From Planctomycetota bacterium (lineage in GTDB: Bacteria > Planctomycetota > MHYJ01 > WSZJ01 > JACPWG01), in assembly GCA_016197205.1 (NCBI GenBank), contig JACPWG010000107.1, positions 1 through 64,000 of the forward strand: 64,000 nt of DNA, read 5' to 3'. A program made the translations under genes and the position numbers. Positions 26,808-35,669 of this stretch are shown here, piece by piece. Position 1 is the stretch's first letter; every line of letters starts with the position of its first letter. Under the pieces are notes generated by a model, which was given only the letters and a program-made list of their open reading frames with translations, was not told the origin of the DNA and ran no database searches.

Positions 26808-27320
26808 TCACTTCACCAGGAAGCAGGCGATCTCGGTCGCGCTCATGGTGATGCCGCCCGCGTTCGTAATCACGGACGCCGTGGCCGTGAGATTCCCCGC
26901 GCCTTCCAGCTCGCCCTCGAGCTCCACGGCGGCCTCCCCCTTGGCATCGGTCAGCGTGGCCGCGCTCGCGGCCCCCTTCCAGCCCGTCGTCCGCTCTTTT
27001 CCCTCCGCGTCCCAGTAGCGCAGGATGAGCGCACGCGGCGGGACGTTCAACTGGAAACCCACCGGCAGGTTCACTTCCGGCACCGTCTCCCCCTCCTCGG
27101 TGATCCGCTCGCAGCGCACACGGTACACCGCCGCGTCGCCGTGGTTCAGGATCGCGGGCGCTTCCAGGAACCGTACGACCAGCTTCGGTTGCGGCTTTTT
27201 TTTCGGATCCGGGACGCCGCCGCTCAGCATCAGCCCCGCGAGGAGGCCGATCGTGATCATCACGAAGATCAGTTCCAGGAGGGCAAAGGCCCCCGTCCGC
27301 GCCCGCACGTTCGCACTCAT
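26808..27320 (-). CDS. Pilin-like / pseudopilin protein with Ig-like domain
   Basis: Start ATG 27320 gives 170 residues. The N-terminus (RTGAFALLELIFVMITIGLLAG) looks like a type IV prepilin leader and hydrophobic helix. The glutamate falls at +5 only if cleavage is after Ala in GA; with cleavage after Gly it would be +6. After a Lys/Pro-rich stretch (PDPKKKPQPK) the rest is a beta-rich domain of an invasin/Ig-like kind (PAILNHGDAAVYRVRCERIT, GNLTATASVITNAGG). No other pilus gene is near. It may be a minor pilin or just a membrane-anchored protein. Confidence 0.65.
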   Translation of the reverse strand: MSANVRARTGAFALLELIFVMITIGLLAGLMLSGGVPDPKKKPQPKLVVRFLEAPAILNHGDAAVYRVRCERITEEGETVPEVNLPVGFQLNVPPRALILRYWDAEGKERTTGWKGAASAATLTDAKGEAAVELEGELEGAGNLTATASVITNAGGITMSATEIACFLVK

Positions 27321-27482
27321 GGTTGGTGCTCCCGCTTCGACTCTTCCTGCCGAGATCGTTGACGCCTCCCGCACGGCACAGCATATGCCCCGTGGAGGCG
27401 TGAAGTCAAGAGTTCCCCATCGGAGTATCGGCCATCGGCGGCAGGCGCTTGAGTGGGCGCGAACGGTCGGGCGAAAGCCCGT

Positions 27483-27605
27483 CACACCACGGAAGCACGG
27501 AGACAGGGAGGACTCGCGGAGAGGGCAAGGGACACTTCGGAGCATCCCCCGCGGGAGGATGCGAGACACCGCCCCCCGTGCCGTCTCCGTGTTTCCGTGG
27601 TAACC
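27483..27605. repeat. Inverted-repeat element, family H
   Basis: The left arm CACCACGGAAGCACGGAGAC (27485-27504) and the right arm GTCTCCGTGTTTCCGTGGTA (27583-27602) form an imperfect inverted repeat around 80 bp. One arm recurs at 22050-22083. The rest of the spacer 27321-27756 shows no gene. Confidence 0.72.
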
Positions 27606-27756
27606 GCCCTCGACGACCGCCCGCGATCGGCGGCCGAGAGGCACTCGCCCTCTCGAACGGTTTATCGTGGCCCGATTACCGGACGGGTGGTAAAATCGCC
27701 CGGCTCCGACCCCGACTCCGGTGCCTCGCCCCGCGTCCCCCAACCGAGGGCTCGCC

Positions 27757-29313
27757 GTGAAGCTCGCCGTCATGGACATCGGCACGAATTCCATCCACAT
27801 GTACCTCGTCGCCATCGACGGGGACGACTACCGCATCCTCGGACGCGAACGCGAAATGGCCCGCCTCGGCGACGGCTGCTTCCGCGAAGGACGCCTCCCG
27901 ACCGAGACTTTCATCCGCGGCCTCGAGACGGTCCGCCGCTTCCATCAGCACGCGACCGGCCGCGGCATCCGCCGCTTCTTCGCCTTCGCCACCTCGGCCG
28001 TCCGCTTCGCGTCGAACGGCGGCGAGTTCCTCGAGCAGGTGCGCAAGCTCACCGGGATCCGCGTCCGCGTCCTCTCCGGCGAGGAAGAGGCCCGCCTCGT
28101 TTTCCTCGCGGTCCAAAACTCGATCGACTTCGACGGAAAGCGGGCAGCCGTCCTCGACATCGGCGGGGGGAGCCTCGAGGTGGGGGCCGGGGACGAAAAG
28201 CGCGTCCTGGTCTCGACCTGCCTGCCGCTTGGCTGCGCCCGCCTGCGGGACCAGTTCGTGCACACCGACCCCATCTCCCGCCGGGAGCTGCGCGCGCTCG
28301 AGGCCGAGATCGACCACCGCCTGGACGACGGGTTGCGGCGCGTGAAGGTGCTCGGTCCGTCCCTCCTCGTGGGCACGTCGGGGACGATCCAGAACCTCAA
28401 GCAGATCGCGCACCGCGTGAAGGCCCGCGACCCGCTCGAGCAGATGCACTGCGCGCGCCTCACGCTCGGACAGGTGGAGGAGCTCTGCGAACGGCTGGAG
28501 CCCCTCTCCGCGGCGGAGCGGCTGAAGGTGCCCGGCCTCGACCCGGACCGTTGCGACCTTCTGCTCCCCGGCGCGCTCACGCTCAAACGCGCGATGCAGA
28601 AGCTCGACTTCGACGAGCTCATCGTCTCCGAACGCGCGGTGCGCGAAGGGGCGATCCTCGACTTCATGGAGCGGAACCGGAGCAAGCTGGAGATGGAGAC
28701 GAAGGTCCCGGACGTGCGCCTTCGCAACGTCCTGGGCCTCCTCGAACGCTGCACGCCCGACACGCGACACCCGGAACAGGTGGCGCGGCTGGCGCTCGGC
28801 CTCTTCGACGGGACGGCCCCGCTCCACCGCATGGGCCCCGAGGAGCGGGAGCTCCTGCACTACGCGGCCCTCCTGCACGACATCGGCTACCTGGTAAGCT
28901 ACGAGCGCCACCATCGGCACTCGTACTACCTCATCGCGAACACCGAGCTGGACGGCTTCTCGCGGGACGAGATCCTCGTGATGGCGAACGTCGCACGCTA
29001 CCATCGCCGCAGCCCGCCCCGTGCCCGCCACGAGGAGTTCGCCTCGCTCTCCGGCCGCGACCGCCGGACGGTGAGCGTCCTTTCGGCGCTGCTGCGGGTG
29101 GCGGAGGGGCTCGACCGCGGGCACTACTCCATCGTGCGGTCGCTCCGGGTCCGCCTCGACGGCTCGGGGATCCTGCTGACCGTGGTCGCGGCAGGGGACC
29201 CCTCGCTCGAGCTGTGGGCCGCCTCCCGGTACCTCGAAGTCGTCGAGGAGGAGTTGAAGCGGACGGTGCGCATCCGCGTCGAGCGCGCGGGCGCCGCGGG
29301 AGAAATCGCATGA
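27757..29313 (+). CDS. ppx: Ppx/GppA-family phosphatase with HD domain
   Basis: The start GTG 27757 is preferred (GAGGG upstream, directly followed by KLAVMDIGTNSIHMYLV); GTG 27721 in frame is the alternative. The product has 518 residues. It has the ASKHA phosphate loops DIGTNS and DIGGGSLEV and the conserved AFATSAVRFA and SGEEEARL blocks of exopolyphosphatase / pppGpp phosphohydrolase. The C-terminal HD-type domain has LLHDIGYL and RHHRHSYYLI. It probably hydrolyses polyphosphate or pppGpp in the cytoplasm. Its TGA overlaps the next ATG by 4 bp, so the two are translationally coupled. First gene of a five-gene operon. Confidence 0.93.
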   Translation: MKLAVMDIGTNSIHMYLVAIDGDDYRILGREREMARLGDGCFREGRLPTETFIRGLETVRRFHQHATGRGIRRFFAFATSAVRFASNGGEFLEQVRKLTGIRVRVLSGEEEARLVFLAVQNSIDFDGKRAAVLDIGGGSLEVGAGDEKRVLVSTCLPLGCARLRDQFVHTDPISRRELRALEAEIDHRLDDGLRRVKVLGPSLLVGTSGTIQNLKQIAHRVKARDPLEQMHCARLTLGQVEELCERLEPLSAAERLKVPGLDPDRCDLLLPGALTLKRAMQKLDFDELIVSERAVREGAILDFMERNRSKLEMETKVPDVRLRNVLGLLERCTPDTRHPEQVARLALGLFDGTAPLHRMGPEERELLHYAALLHDIGYLVSYERHHRHSYYLIANTELDGFSRDEILVMANVARYHRRSPPRARHEEFASLSGRDRRTVSVLSALLRVAEGLDRGHYSIVRSLRVRLDGSGILLTVVAAGDPSLELWAASRYLEVVEEELKRTVRIRVERAGAAGEIA

Positions 29314-30053
29314 GCCTCGCACAACCGCACAACCTGCCCGGCAAGCTCTTCGTCGTCGAGGGGATCGACGGCAGCGGGAAATCGACCCAGCTCAAGCTCC
29401 TGCACGACTGGCTGAACTCGCGCGGCTATCCGGTCTTCTTCACGGAGTGGAACTCCTCCGCCCTCGTGCGGGAAACGACGAAGAAGGGGAAAAAAAAGGA
29501 CCTCCTGACGCCGACGACCTTCAGCCTGCTCCACGCGACGGACTTCGCCGACCGCCTTTCCTACGAGGTGATCCCGCCCCTCAAGGCGGGGATGATCGTC
29601 CTCGCGGACCGCTACGTGTACACGGCCTTCGCCCGGGACGTGGTGCGCGGCGTACACCCGGAATGGGTGCGCAACCTGTACGCCTTCGCGGTGAGGCCAG
29701 ACCTCGCGATCTATTTCCGTACGCCGATCGACGTGGCGCTCGACCGGCTGCTCTCGGCGCGTGCGAAGATCAAGTACCACGAAGCGGGGATGGACCTGGG
29801 GCTCTCGCGCGACGTGCACGAGAGCTTCCGGATCTTCCAGTCGCGCGTCCTCTCCGAGTACGACCAGGTGGTGACCGAGTACGGGCTGGCGGTGATGGAC
29901 GCGGCGGAGCCGATCAACGTGCAACAGGAACGGGTGCGGGAGCTGGTGGCGGCGCGGCTGGAGGCCTACACGGTGCGCCGCGGGTCGCTGCGGAAGAGCA
30001 CGAAGCCCTTCTGGCGGACCTTTCCGACCCCGAGCGCCTCGCTCGAGCCATAG
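29310..30053 (+). CDS. Thymidylate-kinase-like P-loop kinase
   Basis: The product has 247 residues. P-loop FVVEGIDGSGKSTQLKLL at about 10-27, then the DR motif in VLADRYVYTAFARD near 95. The overall order fits the thymidylate kinase family, but the ends differ from the standard Tmk: a conserved FFTEWNSSALVRET segment, a TFSLLHATDFADRL segment and a long C-terminal tail. It may phosphorylate dTMP, or another small or polymeric phosphate substrate given its Ppx and SixA neighbours. It overlaps ppx by 4 bp. The TAG stop abuts the family C repeat. Confidence 0.85.
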   Translation: MSLAQPHNLPGKLFVVEGIDGSGKSTQLKLLHDWLNSRGYPVFFTEWNSSALVRETTKKGKKKDLLTPTTFSLLHATDFADRLSYEVIPPLKAGMIVLADRYVYTAFARDVVRGVHPEWVRNLYAFAVRPDLAIYFRTPIDVALDRLLSARAKIKYHEAGMDLGLSRDVHESFRIFQSRVLSEYDQVVTEYGLAVMDAAEPINVQQERVRELVAARLEAYTVRRGSLRKSTKPFWRTFPTPSASLEP

Positions 30054-30193
30054 GGCCCGCGCAAAAATAACTGCGCAGACTCAGACCTCGAGGCTCCTGG
30101 GGGCGCGGCCCTCTGGGCCGCGCTGCGCGGGCCGGAGGCCCGCGCCCCCAGGCATCGGTCTGTCCACGAAAATGTGAAGTAATTCTTGCGCGG
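30053..30193 (+). repeat. MITE-like element, family C, copy 1 (right tip lost)
   Basis: It starts at the last base of the TAG stop of the upstream gene (GGGCCCGCGCAAAAATAAC, one mismatch to the other left ends). It includes the GC-rich central hairpin CTGGGGGCGCGG...CCGCGCCCCCAG. It ends at TTGCGCGG (30186-30193) without the last four bases GCGC, joining directly to coding sequence for GTQIAQLKEW. No target duplication is visible. Confidence 0.85.
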
Positions 30194-31022
30194 CACCCAG
30201 ATCGCGCAGCTCAAGGAGTGGCTGCAGGTCGAAGGGTACGGCGTCGTCGAAACGGGCTGGAGCCGGTCGGCGCTCATGGCCAAGTCGATCGACGCGGCGA
30301 AGGCCGGAAACATGCTCAATCCGTTGACCTTCAGCCTGCTCTACGCGACGGACTTCGCGGATCGTCTCGAAAAACAAATCATCCCGGCGCTGCGAGCGGG
30401 TTTCGTGGTCCTCGCCGATCGCTACATCTATACGGCGTTCGCCCGCGATTTCGTCCGCGGGGCCGATCCCACCTGGGTGCGCGAGCTCTTCTCGTTCGCG
30501 CTCGTGCCGGACCTGGTCTGCTACCTCCGGATCGGCGTGGACGACCTGATCCAACGCGTGCTGGAATCGGGGGGGATGAACTACTGGGAAAGCGGGATGG
30601 ACCTGCGGCTCGGCACCGACTTGTTCGATTGCTTCCGCAAGTATCAGGGCCTGCTGCTCAAGGAATTCGACCGGATGACGGAGCCGTACGGCTTTCATGT
30701 GGTGGACGCCTCGAAGCCGATCGACAAGATCCAGGCGCAGCTTCGCACGATGGTCGCGCCGCTGTTGCCGAAGTCCCGTCGGGGCGGGACGGCGGTCCTC
30801 TCCGCCGAAGCGGCCGGCGCCGGGAGCGCGACAAGTCAGGCCGCCGGGGCCTCGGCCGGAGCCGTCGCGGGCGCGCCGGTCGCCGGCGCAGCCGGGCCCG
30901 GAGCCGCGGTTCCAGGCGCGGACTCGGGCGAGCGCACACCCGCTCCGGTCGCCGTCGCCGCCGCGGGGACCGGGCCCGAACACCCGGCGGACGGAAGGAC
31001 CGAAGAGGAGGGACGCGGATGA
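30186..31022 (+). CDS. Second thymidylate-kinase-like protein, 5'-truncated, P-loop missing
   Basis: Residues from GTQIAQLKEWLQVEGYGVVE onward align along their length with the upstream kinase (TFSLLYATDFADRL, VLADRYIYTAFARDFVRG). The N-terminal 20-25 residues with the phosphate-binding GxxGxGK are gone. The frame now starts within a family C element; the only start is TTG 30186, with no clear Shine-Dalgarno. The 3' end (from about residue 195) is an Ala/Gly/Pro-rich tail. The frame is otherwise intact for 278 residues, so the loss is recent, or the protein kept a non-catalytic role, or the joint is an assembly artefact at a repeat. Its stop overlaps the sixA start by 3 bp. Confidence 0.75.
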   Translation: MRGTQIAQLKEWLQVEGYGVVETGWSRSALMAKSIDAAKAGNMLNPLTFSLLYATDFADRLEKQIIPALRAGFVVLADRYIYTAFARDFVRGADPTWVRELFSFALVPDLVCYLRIGVDDLIQRVLESGGMNYWESGMDLRLGTDLFDCFRKYQGLLLKEFDRMTEPYGFHVVDASKPIDKIQAQLRTMVAPLLPKSRRGGTAVLSAEAAGAGSATSQAAGASAGAVAGAPVAGAAGPGAAVPGADSGERTPAPVAVAAAGTGPEHPADGRTEEEGRG

Positions 31023-31519
31023 TCATCCTCGGCATGCGGCACGCGATCGCGGAGCCGGCCGAGCCGGGGCTGCGCGACGCGGACCGGGCGCTTACGCCGG
31101 AGGGACATCGCAAGCTCGTCGGCATCGCGCGCGGCATCCGGGCCCTGCGCATGCATCCGGGAAAAATCTGGACGAGTCCATGGGTCCGAGCCGCGCAGAC
31201 GGCCGCGGTGGTCGCGCGCGAACTGTCCATGGGGGAGCCGACCCCGACGGAAGTGCTCACCCCCGGGCATTCCCCTCCGGAGGTCTGGGAGCGCTTGCTC
31301 TCGAACTGCCCCGAAGAGGAGATCCTCTGCGTCGGGCACGAGCCTCTTCTCTCCGACCTCGCGGCGTACCTCCTGTCGGGGGACACGTCGATCACGCTGC
31401 GGCTGAAGAAGGGCGGGCTCTTCGCCGTCGACGTCGGACAGCACCACGGCCCCGGGAGCGGCGATCTCCTCTTCCTCCTCGAGCCGGGGCATTTGCGCCG
31501 GGCGGGAAAAGGGCGGTGA
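31019..31519 (+). CDS. sixA: Phosphohistidine phosphatase SixA family
   Basis: The product has 166 residues with histidine-phosphatase features: GMRHAIAEP (nucleophilic His in RH), WTSPWVRAAQTA (Arg) and CVGHEPLLSDLAAYLLSG (second His). Length matches the short SixA type, which removes phosphate from phosphohistidine proteins, rather than phosphoglycerate mutase. Its ATG overlaps the stop of the preceding gene. The helicase gene starts 4 bp after its stop. Confidence 0.92.
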   Translation: MIILGMRHAIAEPAEPGLRDADRALTPEGHRKLVGIARGIRALRMHPGKIWTSPWVRAAQTAAVVARELSMGEPTPTEVLTPGHSPPEVWERLLSNCPEEEILCVGHEPLLSDLAAYLLSGDTSITLRLKKGGLFAVDVGQHHGPGSGDLLFLLEPGHLRRAGKGR

Positions 31520-31522
31520 CCC

Positions 31523-34500
31523 GTGAGGCGGGCCGGCATTTCGGACGCGCTCGAGCGCTGGCTGCGGCACCGGCTCGAGCCCTTTACGGCGACGGAGGCG
31601 ACCCAGGGGATCGCCAAGGCAGTCAAGGTCGCCGAGCCGGAAGTGGCGGCCGCCCTGCGCGAGCACCCGGAAGTCGGGGAGGGGCTCGGGCGCTTCTACA
31701 CCCCCAGGATCCTGGCCCGCACGTGCAGCTTCGTGCTTCGCTTGTCCGCGGAGGAGCTCACGCTCGGCTTCTTCGTGCCCGGCCATCGCTTCTTCCCTTT
31801 CACACGCTTGGATCGGGAACCGGTCGAGCTCACGTTGACCCTGCTCGATGGCGAGGTCTGTCGGCCGCTGGGGCGGGGGCTCACGCCCGCAAGCTGGGCG
31901 CAGCACACGATGTTGCTCGCGACCCGCGGTGCACCGGCCGGCGGCGCCGACCTCGCGGCGAAGGGCTTCCTCCGCGTGTACGAGGTGCCCGCCCACCTGC
32001 ACAGAAACCCGCCTTTCACAGGTGAAGTGGCCTGCCGGTGCGGCGACCCTGACGCCGGCGTCTACACGCTCGACGCGCAGTTCGAGCGGAGTCCCGAGGC
32101 CCGGGAACTGGACGAAGCCCTTCTCGTCGCCGCCCTCTTGAAAGTCGTCGATCATCCGCCGCCCGGGCCGGTCAACGCGCCCCGGCAAATGCTGCAAGCG
32201 GTCTCCGCCTGCGCCGGAGGCCTTTCCGGCCGGCCGATCGGTCCGCTGGCGCAGATCTTCCTCCTCGCCCCCGGCCTCGAGGTCGTCGAGGAAAGCGGCT
32301 TGCGCCGGTTCGCGCGCCAGAGCCGCCCGCAGCCCGCCGTGGCGCCCAAGGGCTCCCGCCTCCAACGCCTGGTGGACCTTGTCACGCGCGTGCGCAGGCT
32401 CTTCCCCGCCCGGATCCCGGAAATGACCGACCCGGTCAACGCCCCGGTGGAACTCCTGACGTGGGATCCCGTACATCTTTCGTTCGGGGGCAACGTCTAC
32501 ACCAGCGTCGCGATCTTTCCCGCGACCGTGACCTTCGACGAAAACCTGGCCTCGGTGCGCTTCGGCTGCCCGTGCGCTCAAGGCCCCCGCTACGACATCT
32601 GCTGGCACACCTCCTCGCTGCTCGCGGCCGCGGCCGAAGGCCTCCGTCAGCGAGGACACCCGCTCGCGGCGACCCTCGGCGCCGACCTCGAGCAACCCCG
32701 CTGGCAGCGACGGCTCGCGCACCTGGACTCCGTCCTGACGGAGTGCGAGCCCCAAAAGCCGGGTAGCAAGGCCCCCGCGGCTTCCTCCGCGCCGGCGCCC
32801 CGCCTCTCCTGGCGGATCGTGCAGGCGCACGACGCTCTCTACGTCGTGCCCTTCGTGCAACGCCGGGACCCGAGCGGGAAGTGGAGCCCGGGCAAGCGCC
32901 TGAACGCTGCGCGGCTGCTCTCCGCGCGGGAGAAGTGGGTGGTCGGCGCGGATGACGCCGCGCTGCGCACGGGCCTCACCACGCACGGGCCGTGCGCTTC
33001 GGTCTTGCGCGGCGACGGGCTCGAGGCGTTGCCGGCGCTCGAGGCCCTCGTGGGCCATCCTCACGTGTCGTTCGGCGAGACCGGGCCTGAGCCGCTCCGC
33101 GTGGAGCGGGGTGACCTCGGCGTGCTGGCCGCGAGGTCCCCCACCGGAGAGCTGACCCTGCTGCCGACCGCGGGCGGCGTGGCCGCGGGTCCCGGCGTCA
33201 TCGTGCAGCTCACGGACGCCGGCCTGCTCCTCATCGACCGCAAAGGGAGGCGGGCAGTGGTCGCTCGTGGGAGCCCGATCCACATGAAGGTGGTGGCCGC
33301 GCTCCTGGACGCGCGGCCGGAGGTGCCCGCGGACAAAGCGGAGGAACTGCTCGAGCGCCTGCGCCGGCTGGAGGGCCTGCTCCCGGTGGAGCTCCCCCCG
33401 GAGCTCGCCGGACAAGAGATCGCCGCGGACGGCCGCATGCGGCTGCTGCTCACGCCCGAGCGCGCGGGGAGCTTCGTGGCGGAGTTGCGCGTCCGACCCG
33501 TCCCCAACGGCGCGGCGCTCTTCGTGCCCGGCGAGGGGCCCGGCTCGGTCCTCGAGACGCGCGCGGGGAAAGGCCTGCGCGCGCGGCGCGACCTGGCGCG
33601 TGAGACGGGCGCGGCCGATGAGACGGCCGCCGCGCTCGGCCTTTCGCGCCACCCGGCGGCCGGTCCGTGGCGCTGGCTGCTTCGCGGCGACGAGGACGCG
33701 CTGGACCTCCTTGCGGCGATCGAAGAGCACAAGCGCGAGGACGTGGTCGTGGAATGGCCGAAGAAGGGGGACCTCGTGCTCGTGCTGGAGCGCGCGGCGA
33801 CGCCGAAGGACCTTCGGATCGGCATCGAAACCCGGCGTGATTGGTTCGGCCTCGACGGTCACGTGGAGCTGGACGGCCGGCACGTGCGCCTGGCGGCGGT
33901 GCTGGAGGCGCTGCGCGCGGGGCGCCGGTACGTCGCGCTTTCCGAAGGCCGGTTTCTGCGCCTGACGGCCGCGCTGCGCGAGCGACTCCGCGACCTGTCC
34001 GACCTCGCCCACTCTGAACGCGGCGGGCTGGAGGTGGGACCGGCGACCGCGCCGCTCGTGCGCGAATACCTCGCTGAGGCCGGCACCGTGCGGGCGTGCG
34101 CGGCGTGGGAGGAAGCCGGGCGGCGCTTCGACGACGCGATGCGCATCACTCCCGAGCCCCCGTCCACGCTGGCCGCGGACCTGCGCGACTACCAGGTGGA
34201 GGGCTACCGGTGGCTCAGCCGCCTGGCGGCGTGGGGACTCGGCGGCTGCCTCGCGGACGACATGGGCCTGGGCAAGACCGTGCAGGCGCTCGCCGCGCTC
34301 CTGGACCGCGCGCCGCGCGGACCCGCCCTCGTCGTCGCCCCGACCTCGGTCGGCACGAACTGGATCCGCGAGACGCGCCGCTTCTGCCCGACGCTACGGC
34401 CGATCCTGTACCGCGAGACGGATCGCCTGCTCGAGCCCGACCGTTTCGGCGCGGGAGACCTGGTGGTCACGAGCTACGGCCTCGTCCTGCGCGACGTGGA

Positions 34501-35605
34501 AAAGCTGGCGAGCGTGCGCTGGGGAACGCTCGTGCTCGACGAGGCGCAGTTCGTGAAGAATCACCAGAGCAAGACCGCGGCTGCAGTGCGGCGGCTCGAC
34601 GCGGAATGGCGGCTCGCGCTGACCGGGACGCCGATCGAGAACCGGCTGGGCGAATTGTGGAGCCTGTTTCGCGCGGTCTGTCCGGGGCTCTTCGGGAGCT
34701 GGGAGCGCTTTCGGGAGCGGTTCGCCGTCCCGATCGAGCGGGACAAGGACGCCGGGCGGCGACACGCGTTGGCGCGACTCGTGCGGCCGTTCATTTTGCG
34801 ACGCACGAAGGCCGAGGTGCTCGACGAGCTGCCGCCGCGGACGGAGATCCAGCTCCTGGCCGAGCCGACGGCGGCGGAGCGCGCCTTCTACGACCAGACG
34901 CGGATCGCGCTGCTCGCGGGGCTGGCCGAGGCGAAGGAGGAAGGGGAGGGGGCGGACGGTCGCTTCCACGTGCTGGCCGCGCTGACCACGCTGCGGCAGC
35001 TTGCCTGCCACCCGCGCCTTGTTTTTCCGGACCGCGGCCTCGAGTCGGCGAAGCTCGGCGTCTTTCTCGAGACCGTGGAGGAGCTGCGCGAGGGGCGCCA
35101 CCGCGCGCTGGTCTTCAGCCAGTTCACGAGCTTCCTCGCGATCGTGCGCGAGGCCCTGGACGCGCGCAAGCTCCGCTACCGCTACCTGGACGGCTCGACG
35201 CCGCCCGTGGCGCGCGACCGCGAAGTGGAGGCCTTCCAGGGCGGGGACGGCGACCTCTTCCTCATTTCGCTGAAGGCGGGCGGCACGGGGCTGAACCTGA
35301 CGGCGGCGGACTACGTGCTGCACCTGGACCCGTGGTGGAATCCCGCGGTGGAGGATCAGGCGACGGATCGCGCGCACCGGATCGGCCAGACGCGGCCGGT
35401 GACCGTCTACCGGATCGTGACCGCGGGTACCGTCGAGGAGGACATCCTGTCGCTGCACGCCGACAAGCGCAACCTGGTCGCGGGCGTGCTGGAGGGGACC
35501 GACCGCGCGGGGAAGCTCACGGTCGAGGAGCTGCTCGGGCTGATTCGGGGGCGGGGGGAGGTGAAGGCGGGAGTGGCGGACGCGGAGGCGAACGGGGGCC
35601 GGTGA
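31523..35605 (+). CDS. SWIM-domain SNF2/DEAD-like helicase
   Basis: The product has 1360 residues from GTG 31523. Near residue 350 a SWIM zinc motif CxCx8CxH is seen (CPCAQGPRYDICWH). The C-terminal 480 residues are an SNF2 ATPase: DDMGLGKTVQALAAL (I), LVVAPTSVGTNW (Ia), LDEAQFVKN (II, DEAQ), LALTGTPIENRLGELWSL (III), then FSQFTSFL (IV), SLKAGGTGLNLTAAD (V) and DRAHRIGQTRPV (VI). The long middle region (about 400-870) has no motif I know. It probably moves on double-stranded DNA. It is the last and largest gene of the ppx operon. Confidence 0.94.
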   Translation: MRRAGISDALERWLRHRLEPFTATEATQGIAKAVKVAEPEVAAALREHPEVGEGLGRFYTPRILARTCSFVLRLSAEELTLGFFVPGHRFFPFTRLDREPVELTLTLLDGEVCRPLGRGLTPASWAQHTMLLATRGAPAGGADLAAKGFLRVYEVPAHLHRNPPFTGEVACRCGDPDAGVYTLDAQFERSPEARELDEALLVAALLKVVDHPPPGPVNAPRQMLQAVSACAGGLSGRPIGPLAQIFLLAPGLEVVEESGLRRFARQSRPQPAVAPKGSRLQRLVDLVTRVRRLFPARIPEMTDPVNAPVELLTWDPVHLSFGGNVYTSVAIFPATVTFDENLASVRFGCPCAQGPRYDICWHTSSLLAAAAEGLRQRGHPLAATLGADLEQPRWQRRLAHLDSVLTECEPQKPGSKAPAASSAPAPRLSWRIVQAHDALYVVPFVQRRDPSGKWSPGKRLNAARLLSAREKWVVGADDAALRTGLTTHGPCASVLRGDGLEALPALEALVGHPHVSFGETGPEPLRVERGDLGVLAARSPTGELTLLPTAGGVAAGPGVIVQLTDAGLLLIDRKGRRAVVARGSPIHMKVVAALLDARPEVPADKAEELLERLRRLEGLLPVELPPELAGQEIAADGRMRLLLTPERAGSFVAELRVRPVPNGAALFVPGEGPGSVLETRAGKGLRARRDLARETGAADETAAALGLSRHPAAGPWRWLLRGDEDALDLLAAIEEHKREDVVVEWPKKGDLVLVLERAATPKDLRIGIETRRDWFGLDGHVELDGRHVRLAAVLEALRAGRRYVALSEGRFLRLTAALRERLRDLSDLAHSERGGLEVGPATAPLVREYLAEAGTVRACAAWEEAGRRFDDAMRITPEPPSTLAADLRDYQVEGYRWLSRLAAWGLGGCLADDMGLGKTVQALAALLDRAPRGPALVVAPTSVGTNWIRETRRFCPTLRPILYRETDRLLEPDRFGAGDLVVTSYGLVLRDVEKLASVRWGTLVLDEAQFVKNHQSKTAAAVRRLDAEWRLALTGTPIENRLGELWSLFRAVCPGLFGSWERFRERFAVPIERDKDAGRRHALARLVRPFILRRTKAEVLDELPPRTEIQLLAEPTAAERAFYDQTRIALLAGLAEAKEEGEGADGRFHVLAALTTLRQLACHPRLVFPDRGLESAKLGVFLETVEELREGRHRALVFSQFTSFLAIVREALDARKLRYRYLDGSTPPVARDREVEAFQGGDGDLFLISLKAGGTGLNLTAADYVLHLDPWWNPAVEDQATDRAHRIGQTRPVTVYRIVTAGTVEEDILSLHADKRNLVAGVLEGTDRAGKLTVEELLGLIRGRGEVKAGVADAEANGGR

Positions 35606-35669
35606 GCCGCGCCGGATGCGCACACGCCGCGTGGGCGCGGGCGCGGGAGGTCGGTCCCCCAGGCGCCGG

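Noticed and set aside
30836..34012. 1058-codon minus-strand open frame opposite sixA and the helicase
   Set aside because: It lies antisense to genes with clear motifs and has the Arg/His/Gln-rich composition of GC-driven shadow frames.
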